Assembly (NCBI RefSeq): GCF_002843315.1
Contig: NZ_MVDD01000013.1
Location: forward strand, 56,774-120,773
Source: Labilibaculum filiforme
GTDB taxonomy: Bacteria > Bacteroidota > Bacteroidia > Bacteroidales > Marinifilaceae
Length of the DNA stretch: 64,000 nucleotides
Direction: 5' to 3'
Shown here: positions 52,764 to 61,149 of the stretch, in pieces
Numbering within the stretch: position 1 is the stretch's first letter
Layout: every line of letters begins with the position of its first letter
The notes under the pieces: model-generated
Database searches by the model: none
Told to the model about the DNA's origin: nothing
What the model saw: the letters and a program-made list of their open reading frames with translations, nothing else
Made by a program: the position numbers and the translations under genes

Positions 52764-53072
52764 ATGAAAGTTGTAATCATATTTTGTGCGAGTTCTTTTT
52801 ACAATGATTTGAAGAAAATTTATCGAAGCTCAGGAGTTGATGCTTATAGTGAATTTGATGTAAAAGGCTATACTCAAAAACATATTAAAGATGGTCAGGT
52901 ACCAAACTGGTTTGCCTCCAATAAGGACTATTATGATTCTATTGCTTCTTTTTCCTTTTTAAATGATGAAAGAGGTTCTGAACTGCTGAATCAAATTACT
53001 CTATTCAACAATGATATAGATTGTTGCAATCCAATGCATGCTTATATGCTGGATGTTGAAAAATTTATTTAA
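52764..53072 (+). CDS. PG0541-family transporter-associated protein
   Basis: The 102-residue protein (MKVVIIFCASSFYNDLKKIYRSSGVDAYSEF) has no signal peptide and is a small alpha/beta, possibly ferredoxin-like protein. Similar short proteins lie next to RND pumps in Bacteroidota (PG0541 family), and this one follows the pump gene with only the tandem repeats between. A regulatory or assembly role for the pump is likely but unproven. Its ATG is set exactly at the end of repeat F. Confidence 0.75.
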   Translation: MKVVIIFCASSFYNDLKKIYRSSGVDAYSEFDVKGYTQKHIKDGQVPNWFASNKDYYDSIASFSFLNDERGSELLNQITLFNNDIDCCNPMHAYMLDVEKFI

Positions 53073-53090
53073 AAATTAAATGATTGAAAA

Positions 53091-53279
53091 ATGAGAGACA
53101 GAATATTTAGAGCAATTGTTGGAGTAATGGTACTGGTGAGTATTTTACTGGCGTACTATGTGCATATTAACTGGTTGCTGCTTACTGCTTTTGTGGGATT
53201 AAATTTATTACAATCATCCATTACCAAATGGTGTTTGTTAGATGATATTTTAAAGAAAGTTTTTAAAGTGGAAAATTAA
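53091..53279 (+). CDS. Small membrane protein, DUF2892/YgaP-like
   Basis: The 62-residue protein has two membrane helices (FRAIVGVMVLVSILLAYYV and WLLLTAFVGLNLLQSSI) followed by TKWCLLDDILKKVFKV, the ending seen in the DUF2892 (YgaP C-terminal) family. Such proteins often lie by transporters or sulfurtransferases. It is 18 bases after the PG0541-like gene and is the last gene of the efflux operon. Confidence 0.8.
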   Translation: MRDRIFRAIVGVMVLVSILLAYYVHINWLLLTAFVGLNLLQSSITKWCLLDDILKKVFKVEN

Positions 53280-53302
53280 TTCATTTTAATTCTAATTTGG
53301 GT

Positions 53303-53340
53303 ATAAAGCTCTGAATGCAAATTCAGGGCTTTATTTTTTT
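53303..53340 (+). terminator. Terminator of the efflux operon
   Basis: ATAAAGC-CTGAAT and ATTCAG-GCTTTAT form a long stem followed by TTTTTTT. Confidence 0.9.
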
Positions 53341-53524
53341 GCTGTTAATTGATTTCTTATACAAATAATCTTTAGTTAAGCAGTTATTTTTACATTTTAA
53401 ATCCGATGTTACTAACAAAAATTTTATTCTTTATAAAGATACTTTTTGACTTGGAAGGGATACTTTTTACTAGTAAAAAGCCATAAAGCATAGTTATATT
53501 TCTTCAAAAAACTCGATTATTCTC

Positions 53525-53532
53525 TATATTTG
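53525..53532 (+). promoter_or_regulatory. Possible -7 box (TATATTTG) before the SEC-C gene
   Basis: TATATTTG fits TAnnTTTG and lies 17 bases upstream of the ATG at 53550. No clear -33 box is visible. Confidence 0.4.
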
Positions 53533-53549
53533 CCGAATAATAAAGAACT

Positions 53550-54380
53550 ATGATACAAACTACAGCACAAGCATTCGAAATAATCGATACCCAAGTGAAG
53601 GGAATTCCCTATGAAGCAATTGATTTTCTGAGAAATCAGGAAAATAGTGAGGAGTTGACAAAGAAATTGGTTTTTGCTCTTAAGAACGCTTACAATGGGG
53701 AAGCATACTATTCTGACGAGTTTAGAATAATGTTACCAACACCACTTTGGTATGCTATTGTTGCCGAGAAGCATCTTAGCGAGGATTTATTCGAACCTTT
53801 ATTGGATATGTTCTCTGTTGAAGAAGATTGGGATTTATTAAATGAGCAGGCAGTTTATTTGGTTGGCTCATTAGCCAAAAAATTTCCAGTGCAATTTACA
53901 GATAAAGTGCTCGATTTTATTGAAGAAAATATAAAAGCAGATAATAAGAAACCATACCTTTATTGTTTTGAGGCGTTGTATTATTCAACTAATGAGCAGT
54001 TTAACAGGATTCATTCGGTACTAGACAAAAAGAATTTTCATTGGGTCGATCATTACATTCGTGTGTTGGGTGATTTACAGCGTACTGATACGCTTCAAAA
54101 GTTTAAAGACATTCTTCCTAAGTTTAAGGGAACGCATACCGCTATTGAGTTGCAATACTATATTGATGTGATGGAAGGAAAGGCTACTGATTTTCAGAAG
54201 GGAGTAGCATTTTGTGAAATGCGCGATCCGGAATGGAAAAACCATTATCAGCACATGGAACACATCTTTTCTTCAGCCGATTCGCCAATAGAGCAGGGGG
54301 GAAAAATCAATAGGAATGATCCTTGTCCTTGTGGTTCGGGTAAAAAATACAAGCAATGTTGTTTAAAGAACGAAGCTTAA
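53550..54380 (+). CDS. DUF1186-like protein with C-terminal SEC-C motif
   Basis: The 276-residue protein is helical, with HEAT-like pairs ([54 protein letters not shown]) as in DUF1186. It ends with a SEC-C zinc motif, [13 protein letters not shown]. There is no signal peptide. The function of such proteins is unknown. It stands alone. A second SEC-C protein of a different type is encoded at 36880. Confidence 0.8.
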   Translation: MIQTTAQAFEIIDTQVKGIPYEAIDFLRNQENSEELTKKLVFALKNAYNGEAYYSDEFRIMLPTPLWYAIVAEKHLSEDLFEPLLDMFSVEEDWDLLNEQAVYLVGSLAKKFPVQFTDKVLDFIEENIKADNKKPYLYCFEALYYSTNEQFNRIHSVLDKKNFHWVDHYIRVLGDLQRTDTLQKFKDILPKFKGTHTAIELQYYIDVMEGKATDFQKGVAFCEMRDPEWKNHYQHMEHIFSSADSPIEQGGKINRNDPCPCGSGKKYKQCCLKNEA

Positions 54381-54402
54381 CTATCCTTTGTTTTAGAACC
54401 AG

Positions 54403-54448
54403 AAACGGTTTTATTGTACCAAATTTGGACAATAAAACCGTTTTTTTT
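54403..54448. terminator. Bidirectional terminator
   Basis: AAACGGTTTTATTGT pairs with ACAATAAAACCGTTT and is followed by T on the right and, on the other strand, by a TCT-rich run. It separates the + gene at 53550 from the minus-strand dehalogenase cluster. Confidence 0.85.
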
Positions 54449-54555
54449 AAACCCCTAGCGCCAACTAAAAGTTTATGTTTGAGGCTAAAAAAGCCAATAT
54501 TGCGATTAGTAGTACTCCATAAAAAAACAAAGCTACTATTTGTTGTTGTTGTCGT

Positions 54556-55710
54556 TTATTCATGGTTTTTCTTAATTTGTTTAATGAATTTTTGTCGGGT
54601 AGTTACCAATAAAGTAAAACTGGCACCAACAGGGCAAAAATAATGACAGAAAAAATCAGACATGAATAAGGAGCCAATTAGAGCTGCTGGCAGAATATAC
54701 CATTGGATACCAATACCATCTAATGAGAAAAACATTGCGAAAGGTTCGTAAGATGCTATGGTTGGGTTTTTTGATATAAAAATGATCATTAATGAAAACC
54801 ACAAAAGGTATTTAGGGCTTTGAATTAAATATTTACTGAAACTAGGTGCAATTTTAAAGTTGATACCTGATATTTTATTGAGTAGAATTTGTGTTGCATG
54901 AAAAGGGCATAATGCATTGCAATAAATATTTTTTCCCAATACGAGAATTGCAATTAAATTACCAAACATTAAAATCCACCATATTAAATGATGCCTGATA
55001 TCGGGAATAAAACCTAATAGAACTCGAGAAATACTCGATAAGGATAGGGAAGCATTAATAATAAATCCGATGATTATGAACGAACTAAAAAGAGTAAAAT
55101 ACCTTAACTTTTTATTTTTTAAATAAACTGCCAAAGTGGCTATAATTAATAGTGCTACTACAATTAGTTCGTAAGTTCCGATACGCCATTCGCTGCCAAT
55201 ATCGGGTAATTTCATCGTGAAATCGTGTTTTGCAATCTGCCAAGCAGCTTCTCTACTTGCTATGGCAATTGCATTGGAACTAATTGTAGCTCCCGAAACG
55301 GCAACAATATCAGCATCAATTAAAAATTTATCATTTAACTTTTTAGCTACATATTGCTCAAAATATTCTTTTCTTTTTAACTTTTCGAGATAAGCATGTG
55401 TTTCCGTATTATGAATTAATTCGGTGTTAATGGTATTTCCTAAAGTATCCGATAAAATAAGGACTTTTAATGGTCCACCGTAACCTTGTGATTGCCCAGT
55501 GGAAACATAACCTACTAAATTGTTTTTGTGGTAGGCTGTAATACTACCATGCTCTTTGCATATTTTGGTAATTAGGTTTTCTTGAAATAATTGCGTTTTT
55601 GAAATTTGATCGATTTCTTTGGAATCGGACTGACCGATGTAAAAAGAGATCAATAGGCTCACGATAGCGAACCCATTGATCATTGATTTTTTTAAATTAG
55701 TAAAGGCCAT
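54556..55710 (-). CDS. rdhC: RdhC-like (NosR family) membrane flavoprotein
   Basis: The 384-residue protein has an N-terminal membrane helix, an exported FMN-binding domain with the covalent flavin motif SGATIS at 139-144, then about five membrane helices and two CX3CP motifs (C264-NAL-C268P and C355-HYF-C359P). This is the NosR/RdhC/PceC layout. It should sit in the cytoplasmic membrane with FMN facing outward and may pass electrons from menaquinol to the dehalogenase or help it mature. The ferredoxin part of NosR is absent, as in RdhC. The start codon overlaps the rdhB stop by one base (TAATG), showing translational coupling. A NosR-type role in another pathway is the alternative, but its partners here argue for RdhC. 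Confidence 0.85.
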   Translation of the reverse strand: MAFTNLKKSMINGFAIVSLLISFYIGQSDSKEIDQISKTQLFQENLITKICKEHGSITAYHKNNLVGYVSTGQSQGYGGPLKVLILSDTLGNTINTELIHNTETHAYLEKLKRKEYFEQYVAKKLNDKFLIDADIVAVSGATISSNAIAIASREAAWQIAKHDFTMKLPDIGSEWRIGTYELIVVALLIIATLAVYLKNKKLRYFTLFSSFIIIGFIINASLSLSSISRVLLGFIPDIRHHLIWWILMFGNLIAILVLGKNIYCNALCPFHATQILLNKISGINFKIAPSFSKYLIQSPKYLLWFSLMIIFISKNPTIASYEPFAMFFSLDGIGIQWYILPAALIGSLFMSDFFCHYFCPVGASFTLLVTTRQKFIKQIKKNHE

Positions 55711-55994
55711 TATTTACTTTTTTTAATCGCAAAACGTCTTCCTAGCAGTAGCATAAGGAGGGATGGTATTCCGAATACCACCATGCCCATACTTGCAGCT
55801 CTAGGAACTCCTTCGAGTACTGCACTAACCGACCAAGCAATGCAAAAGATGCATAAAAAGCTACCTGTTCCTAATAAAGCCCAGCTTAAAGCGTTAAATT
55901 TTAACTGTTTATTGTATTTTATTAATCCTAAAATAAATAATGTGGTAATTATTCCCAATAGGAAGAATAATGTTTCTGTTCCTGTAAAAACCAT
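55710..55994 (-). CDS. rdhB: RdhB-like membrane anchor of the reductive dehalogenase
   Basis: The 94-residue protein has three membrane helices (TLFFLLGIITTLFILGLI, ALSWALLGTGSFLCIFCIAWSV and SMGMVVFGIPSLLMLLLG). The loop between helices two and three contains EGVPRAASMG, a pattern of RdhB/PceB anchors. Its short length, position right after the rdhA gene (19-base gap) and overlap with rdhC all fit the anchor that holds RdhA to the outer face of the cytoplasmic membrane. Confidence 0.85.
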   Translation of the reverse strand: MVFTGTETLFFLLGIITTLFILGLIKYNKQLKFNALSWALLGTGSFLCIFCIAWSVSAVLEGVPRAASMGMVVFGIPSLLMLLLGRRFAIKKSK

Positions 55995-56013
55995 AATATG
56001 AATGTTTTATAGA

Positions 56014-57438
56014 TTAATGACCATTGTAACTTCTACCTTTTGGATTGTAGAAAACATCAATTTTTTCAAGATTTCCAACATCTCCATATCCAAAAAGTTC
56101 ATCCATTTCTCTCATGAAATCATGAACCGGACCTGGCATTGCGGCGGTAATTTTATCTACTAATCTGTGGTGCCAGAAATCTGGTTTATTATATGGACAT
56201 GAAGCCATGCACGAGCCACAATCGGTACCAAATTCGCCCCAAGTATGGAAACATTTTTTAGCATCCATATAGTATTTTTTAATTCCTTGGGCGTTATACC
56301 ATGCATTGTCCTTGTTTTCATGTGTAGGATAAAAGCTAGGTTCTTTGTCGAAAGAAATTGCTTTCCCCGGACAAGCATCAGCACATCTCATACAGTTCTT
56401 GCAAAATTCCATTGCGCCAAATTCAATGGGTTTGTCGTATTCTGTGAAATCAAAATCGGTATAAACTTTAGCCAATCGTACACGAGGTCCGTACTTGTAG
56501 GTAATTAAATTACCCATTCGTGAACCTTCTCCCAAGCCAGCGGCAATGGCATACGGAATACTTAATCCGGTATCGTTACTACACGGAATTGCATGGTATC
56601 CCAATTGTTTTAGGAAGATGGATAATTGATAAGCTGTTTTGGTCATTGACGAATATTCGGCACCAGCACCAGCACCTTGTATATCGGTTGGTGCGGTGGC
56701 AATGGCTTCATAATCCATTTCAAATGCCATTACAATTACCGATTTTGGTTCGAAAGGAAATCTTTCCCAACCATAAACTGCATCTTCGTGTCTACCTTCC
56801 ATTATGGCCTGCGCATCAACAAAATCGGTATAATCCCAACGCTTATCTCGATGAGTAATTCCAACCAAATCAGCACCATAAAGTCTGGCAGCTCTTTTAA
56901 TCGCATCGGCAGCTTCTTGTTTATTGCCAAATTGATATTGACTTTCATTAATCCAATCGTGATGCGGGATAAATTCGCCTTCTTTTTTTCGATACTGATC
57001 CCATTTAAGAATTCCGGAACCTGAAATTGCTTGAGAACCTAGTGGCGACACAGTATTGTGAAGCGCCCAACCTCCTGCATTCATAGCTTTTGATAGCTGA
57101 TCAAATCCTTTTTTCTCCTCAAAATGCATAAATGTTTTGTAGGAGAATTCTTTTCCGGAGTTAATCACATCTTCATCTTCGGAATGAAAGTTCCAAAAAC
57201 TACCGGTAAACATGATGTCTTTGTTGCTGTGGGGTTTATAATCCTCATTAATTTCATAAGGAAATTTATCATGCGTTTTAATGAAATCTCCGGCTGTTTT
57301 TTCATTAATTTTATTGATTATCTCTTCCTTAGCTTTCGCTGGGAATGCTACTGCTCCAATAGCAGCACCCGCGGCACCTAGTTTGAGGAAATTTCTCCTA
57401 TTTATGGCATTCGAACCTTCAGAATTCTTTTTGTTCAT
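56014..57438 (-). CDS. rdhA: Reductive dehalogenase catalytic subunit RdhA
   Basis: The 474-residue protein has a Tat signal (R14-R15-NFLKLG), an N-terminal unit followed by the corrinoid-binding nitroreductase-like domain (DLVGITHRDKRWDY, ERFPFEPKSVIVMAFEMDYE, EYSSMTKTAYQLSIFLKQLGYHA, SNDTGLSIPYAIAAGLGEGSRMG, YGPRVRLAKVYTDFDF) and two 4Fe-4S motifs: C346/C349/C352/C356P and C396-x10-C407-x2-C410-x3-C414P. Y262 and N288 are candidates for the catalytic Tyr and the Asn of PceA; R319 or R321 may be the Arg. The corrinoid enzyme removes halogen from organohalides with electrons from the membrane. Epoxyqueuosine reductase (QueG) is related but has no Tat signal and no RdhB/C partners. The substrate cannot be told from sequence. 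Confidence 0.92.
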   Translation of the reverse strand: MNKKNSEGSNAINRRNFLKLGAAGAAIGAVAFPAKAKEEIINKINEKTAGDFIKTHDKFPYEINEDYKPHSNKDIMFTGSFWNFHSEDEDVINSGKEFSYKTFMHFEEKKGFDQLSKAMNAGGWALHNTVSPLGSQAISGSGILKWDQYRKKEGEFIPHHDWINESQYQFGNKQEAADAIKRAARLYGADLVGITHRDKRWDYTDFVDAQAIMEGRHEDAVYGWERFPFEPKSVIVMAFEMDYEAIATAPTDIQGAGAGAEYSSMTKTAYQLSIFLKQLGYHAIPCSNDTGLSIPYAIAAGLGEGSRMGNLITYKYGPRVRLAKVYTDFDFTEYDKPIEFGAMEFCKNCMRCADACPGKAISFDKEPSFYPTHENKDNAWYNAQGIKKYYMDAKKCFHTWGEFGTDCGSCMASCPYNKPDFWHHRLVDKITAAMPGPVHDFMREMDELFGYGDVGNLEKIDVFYNPKGRSYNGH

Positions 57439-57470
57439 CTTCGTTTCTTTAAGTGTTGATAATTATCTAC

Positions 57471-58373
57471 TTAAAATATTTTTGTGAGTGTTAAACAGCT
57501 CATAAAACCTTCAGAACGATCTCGTACTCCAAATTCTTTTTGTCCTCGTAACGAAATCAGAAATTTTGCTTTTGGAAGAATAAGGTTTACTTCGGGACCG
57601 ATAGCAAACTGACGATCGTGGTCATTTGCATCGTAATAAACATCATCTCCTTTATCGTCGCTTACCTGCCAACCAGCATAACCAGCTAGTCCAAGTTCCC
57701 ATACGGCATTCTCTTTAGGGAAAGTTTTGGAAAGGCCCCATTCAAAATGAAAATCGTCGCCTGGAGTTACTTTATAATCTTTTTTCTCGCTATGTGTTTC
57801 GTACCTGGCTAAAGCCGAGATAGCCCACAACTTATTTTTGTTCAGATAATAGGTTCCCCCAAAAGTTAACATTCCAGTCCACATTGATTTTCCTGCCGAT
57901 GCAGCTTCTGTAACATCATATTTACCAATTGGCACAATAGCAGCTAAGGCCAAGGCTGCGTCGTATCTAGCGCCGTGCCATGCCAGCACAAAAGGTTCTA
58001 CGGTAATGTCGGAAAGGGCAAATTGAGAATCAGAGATTCCAAAAGCTCCAATACTAATATCTGTAGAAATTAAAGGAATAATTACGTTCACACCATAATC
58101 AGCGCCCAAAAACTTTTTATTTGTGATGTAAACGAATCGGTGCACATTAGCAAAAACAGTTACATCGAAGTCAATATCCATCTCATCACCATTCCCATCC
58201 ATTAATTTGTCTGAAGAATAGTAAGCATTATACATTTTGTAATAAAATCCTGGAGGAGGAACAGATGCTGGTTTAATCCCTTCAACACCATTGGTGTAAT
58301 GTCCTGTTTCTTGTTGTGCTTGAATTGAACTAGTAAATAGTAGAATCAGGCATAGAAAGAGTAGTTTTTTCAT
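57471..58373 (-). CDS. Outer-membrane channel-like protein (phenol/MetA transporter family)
   Basis: From ATG 58373 (MKKLLFLCLILLFTSSIQAQQ, a clean signal peptide; the frame extends to 58559 with no reason to use it) the protein has 300 residues. It begins GHYTNGVEGIKPASVPPPGFYYKMYNAYYSSDKLMDGNG and alternates strands to a terminal Phe (FMSCLTLTKIF). This opening is typical of the Phenol_MetA_deg/SphA-like outer-membrane family, often encoded near aromatic compound degradation genes. It lies 32 bases before rdhA, in the same operon, so it may let halogenated compounds into the periplasm. Confidence 0.82.
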   Translation of the reverse strand: MKKLLFLCLILLFTSSIQAQQETGHYTNGVEGIKPASVPPPGFYYKMYNAYYSSDKLMDGNGDEMDIDFDVTVFANVHRFVYITNKKFLGADYGVNVIIPLISTDISIGAFGISDSQFALSDITVEPFVLAWHGARYDAALALAAIVPIGKYDVTEAASAGKSMWTGMLTFGGTYYLNKNKLWAISALARYETHSEKKDYKVTPGDDFHFEWGLSKTFPKENAVWELGLAGYAGWQVSDDKGDDVYYDANDHDRQFAIGPEVNLILPKAKFLISLRGQKEFGVRDRSEGFMSCLTLTKIF

Positions 58374-58773
58374 AATCGATTTATTAAGAGGTTTGATTTT
58401 CAGTTTAGCTTTAAAAAAAAGTTTAAATAACATTCGATTGGAATTACTTAAACCTATTGTTATAGCCAAAACAAACCTAATCCGCAAAGGTTTTAAAATC
58501 GACAAGCCTAAGATATTAAGACGTCTTATTATATTGGGAACACCTATAACTGCAACCAAATCAATGTAATAGTGAATGGCGGTAAAATACAGTTATTTTG
58601 CGTTTGCGAAAAGGTTTGGAGTGAAAATAAGGCGAAAAGCACACCTAAGAAGAAGAATAGTTTGGGTTTTTATTGATTAGTAATGGTGTTTCTCTGTAAA
58701 AAGGAGGAATTAAGTTCTATCTACTAAAATTATACCGTTTAGGATTTTGAATTTGGAGCTGCTTATTCAAAAT
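58374..58773. other. Upstream region of the dehalogenase operon
   Basis: 400 bases without a gene between the AraC-type regulator and the outer-membrane channel gene. It must contain the operon promoter and regulator sites. The only element I can name is the -7 box below. Confidence 0.6.
58472..58479 (-). promoter_or_regulatory. Possible -7 box (TAGGTTTG) of the dehalogenase operon
   Basis: On the minus strand TAGGTTTG fits TAnnTTTG, about 100 bases before the channel gene start at 58373. A CTTG about 23 bases upstream could be a weak -33 box. Confidence 0.35.
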
Positions 58774-59874
58774 TTATTTTTCTTCGGAAAGAGCGTTTTT
58801 ATACTCTGAAGGAGTTTGTTTGGTAAATTTTTTGAAGGATGCATTAAAAGTAGCTTTTGATTTAAAACCAACTTCAAATGCTAAAGCTAGAATTGAGTAG
58901 TTTTTAAATTTCTTATCCTTTAAAAGGATTTTGAACTCTTCAACTCGATAATTATTTACAAAATCATTAAAACTTTGACCAAGTAAACCATTCAATGTTT
59001 CGGTGAGGTGATGCGAGGGGATGTTTAGCTTTTTACTGATAACAGGTAGCGAAATATCTGGATCTAAATATAATTTTTCTTCCTGAAATAACTTATTGAT
59101 ACGAAGAGCAATTAATTTAGCATCTTCCTCTTTAAGTCCCGATTTTGAGTATTGCTTGAAATTTATAATGGTGTTTTTTTTCTTGCTTTGATGAATTGCA
59201 TTGGGTCTGGTAATTACATGGTAGGCTATTACATAGCTTAGTACCAGAAAAAAAATAATGTTTGTAACTTCCAGAAGGTTCCAATATTCGCTGGTAAAGC
59301 AAAATACAATGGCTTTTGTAATTAAAAGAGCGGAATGTAAAAGCATCATTGTTACAAAGAGCTTGATCATTACCGTTTTATCCTTGTTGTATTTAAAAAT
59401 ACCGATAATTTGAAACCGTTCAAAATGATAGCGTTTTCCTAATTTGTAAATAATAAAAAGTGGGTAAAGAACATGTAAAAGTGCTAGTGCCAGTAAAATG
59501 CCTATAAAAGTAAATTTTTGAAGTATTTCATAAGCTGTAATATTTAGTACGTGCACAACAATAACTAGAAATACGGGCAGTAAAATGTGAGTAAGAACCG
59601 TTTTTAATTTTGGTAATTTTCCGGTCATTATCGATTCGCAGTAAAAATAAATGGCAGGTGGAGAAACGAAAGCAAAACAAAGGAAATAGGGTATATATCG
59701 CTTAAGATCAATAATGCTATACGTGAAATAGTAGTATGCAAAGTAAATTAACATGGTAAAAAGAATCACATTCAGAAGCAGGTTGGCAGGAGTTCTAAAT
59801 TTCTTTTGTAAAAGGATTGCCATTAATCCAACTGTTTGTAAGCCACAAAGAAGAATTAGTTCTGGAATTCCCAT
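58774..59874 (-). CDS. AraC-family regulator with N-terminal membrane domain
   Basis: The 366-residue protein has about seven N-terminal membrane helices (from PELILLCGLQTVGLMAILL to EVTNIIFFLVLSYVIAYHV) and a C-terminal AraC DNA-binding domain: YLDPDISLPVISKKLNIPSHHLTETLNGLLGQSFNDFVNNYRVEEF and then NYSILALAFEVGFKSKATFNASFKKFTKQTPSEYK. It would sense a signal at the membrane and bind DNA directly. It is the first gene upstream of the dehalogenase operon on the same strand, so it is the obvious candidate regulator. Known dehalogenase loci mostly use MarR, two-component or Crp/Fnr-type regulators instead. Confidence 0.88.
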   Translation of the reverse strand: MGIPELILLCGLQTVGLMAILLQKKFRTPANLLLNVILFTMLIYFAYYYFTYSIIDLKRYIPYFLCFAFVSPPAIYFYCESIMTGKLPKLKTVLTHILLPVFLVIVVHVLNITAYEILQKFTFIGILLALALLHVLYPLFIIYKLGKRYHFERFQIIGIFKYNKDKTVMIKLFVTMMLLHSALLITKAIVFCFTSEYWNLLEVTNIIFFLVLSYVIAYHVITRPNAIHQSKKKNTIINFKQYSKSGLKEEDAKLIALRINKLFQEEKLYLDPDISLPVISKKLNIPSHHLTETLNGLLGQSFNDFVNNYRVEEFKILLKDKKFKNYSILALAFEVGFKSKATFNASFKKFTKQTPSEYKNALSEEK

Positions 59875-60344
59875 GTTATTTAAGAGTAGGGTTGAAGTAA
59901 TGTTAGTTATTTACATAAGCTATAAGCAATCTTTATTCCCGAATAAGCTTTCAAGATTGTCTACAATATTACTTTAGTTTAAAGTTAGTTTTTTTTGAAT
60001 CTTCTCCAATAAATGGAATTTTTTAAAGCACTAATTTGGGAATGCTTCTATTTGTTAATGCCTATTAGTTAGTTGTTTATCTTTAACTTTGAGTGGTTTT
60101 TGATTTTGAATTAAGGTTTATTTAAAATGGGTCGAAATTAATATTAGCTAAATTCGATAGAGATGGAGGCTCGTCTTTTTTAAACAACTTCTTTCTTGTT
60201 GTGAAGCAAAGTGTGTTAGATGCTAAAATGCCAGGAATTAAATGGCCTTGCGGATAAATTGACAGGATAAGTTGTGTTGGGGAATTTTGTGGGATTACAT
60301 TTTAAGGATGGATTTGTTAAATTAGCGAAAATTTTAGAGGTTAT
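59875..60344. other. Intergenic region without a visible gene
   Basis: 470 AT-rich bases between the divergent AraC-type and GreA-like genes. I see no frame, repeat or RNA gene that I can support. Confidence 0.6.
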
Positions 60345-60806
60345 ATGAGCGAAATTTTAGAGTTGAAAAAGGAATTGTATCGTATTGCAAACGAGATAAT
60401 AGGCGAGAAGGTAGAACGTAATAAATTGAGTTTGCAGGAATTAAAGGAATCAGCAGGAAGCGAAAGCAAGAGTAGTGCGGGTGATAAGCATGAAACAGGC
60501 CGTGCTATGGTTCATTTAGAACAAGAAAAAATGGCGCAGCAGTTAGCGACTAACCAAAGCCTGCAAAGTGTATTGGTTAAAATTGATCCGGAAATTTCGA
60601 ATTCGGTAATTTCTCTTGGATCTCTTGTAATTACAGATAAACTTCGTTTTTTTGTGTCGGTGGCTTTGGGAAAAATGGAATTGAACAATAGGGAATACTA
60701 CTTGGTTTCCTTAACATCTCCACTTGCAAAACAATTTATTGGGAAACAAATAGGAGATCGTGTAACTTTTAATGAGCAAGAATATCTCATTGAAGCAATC
60801 GTATAA
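60345..60806 (+). CDS. GreA-like C-terminal domain protein
   Basis: The 153-residue protein has a helical N-terminal half and a C-terminal domain, LVSLTSPLAKQFIGKQIGDRVTFNEQEYLIEAI, that matches the end of GreA/GreB transcript cleavage factors (SPLG-K-GD-V-Y-I). The long coiled coil of true GreA is shorter here (KELYRIANEIIGEKVERNKLSLQELKESAG). Similar proteins in Bacteroidota are sometimes mislabelled as 3-oxoacyl-ACP synthase. It may bind RNA polymerase, but this is inferred. There is no clear operon partner. Confidence 0.75.
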   Translation: MSEILELKKELYRIANEIIGEKVERNKLSLQELKESAGSESKSSAGDKHETGRAMVHLEQEKMAQQLATNQSLQSVLVKIDPEISNSVISLGSLVITDKLRFFVSVALGKMELNNREYYLVSLTSPLAKQFIGKQIGDRVTFNEQEYLIEAIV

Positions 60807-60849
60807 GTATTTTCTTTCTTGATTTTTTTTGCGTCTAAAATTAAAGAAG

Positions 60850-60874
60850 AAAACCTGCCCAAGACAAGGACAGG
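60850..60874 (-). terminator. Hairpin after the barrel-gene remnant
   Basis: On the minus strand AACCTGTCC TTGTCTT GGGCAGGTT is followed by TTCTTCTTT. It lies downstream of the remnant at 60919-61125 and was probably its terminator. Confidence 0.5.
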
Positions 60875-60918
60875 TTGTTATAAATAGTAGTTCTGTAAAC
60901 TATCTGTTTTTTATTTAT

Positions 60919-61125
60919 TTAAAATGCGTAAGATAATCCAATTTGAAAAACAGAGTTTCTAGCATCAGAATCAATTGAATCTTGATCTAAAATCTTACTC
61001 AATCCCCAATTATATCTAGCGGATAAAGTAAACTTTTCATCGAACCCATATTCCAGACCTAAAACAAGAGCAATAAAAAGTACAATTTTTAAAATTGCTA
61101 AAGAATAGGAAGAATAAACATAGGG
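60919..61125 (-). pseudogene. C-terminal remnant of an outer-membrane beta-barrel protein
   Basis: The minus-strand frame ending at TAA 60919-60921 reads GLEYGFDEKFTLSARYNWGL, then SKILDQDSIDSDARNSVFQI and GLSYAF. This is a typical last section of a Bacteroidota outer-membrane barrel, with the terminal aromatic strand. Upstream the frame is stopped by TAA at about 61126-61128 and no start codon is found, so only about the last 50 residues look genuine. The rest of the gene has been lost. It lies between the GreA-like gene and the histidine kinase. Confidence 0.75.
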
Positions 61126-61149
61126 TTAAATATAGTCGTCAATAGCTTA

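Noticed and set aside
54356..54643. + strand frame over the end of the SEC-C gene and the start of the dehalogenase cluster
   Set aside because: It crosses the bidirectional terminator and overlaps the end of two real genes in other frames; no family pattern.
56014..57438. Epoxyqueuosine reductase (QueG) as identity of the RdhA-like protein
   Set aside because: QueG has no Tat signal, is shorter and is not followed by a three-helix anchor and NosR-like protein; this protein has all dehalogenase partners.
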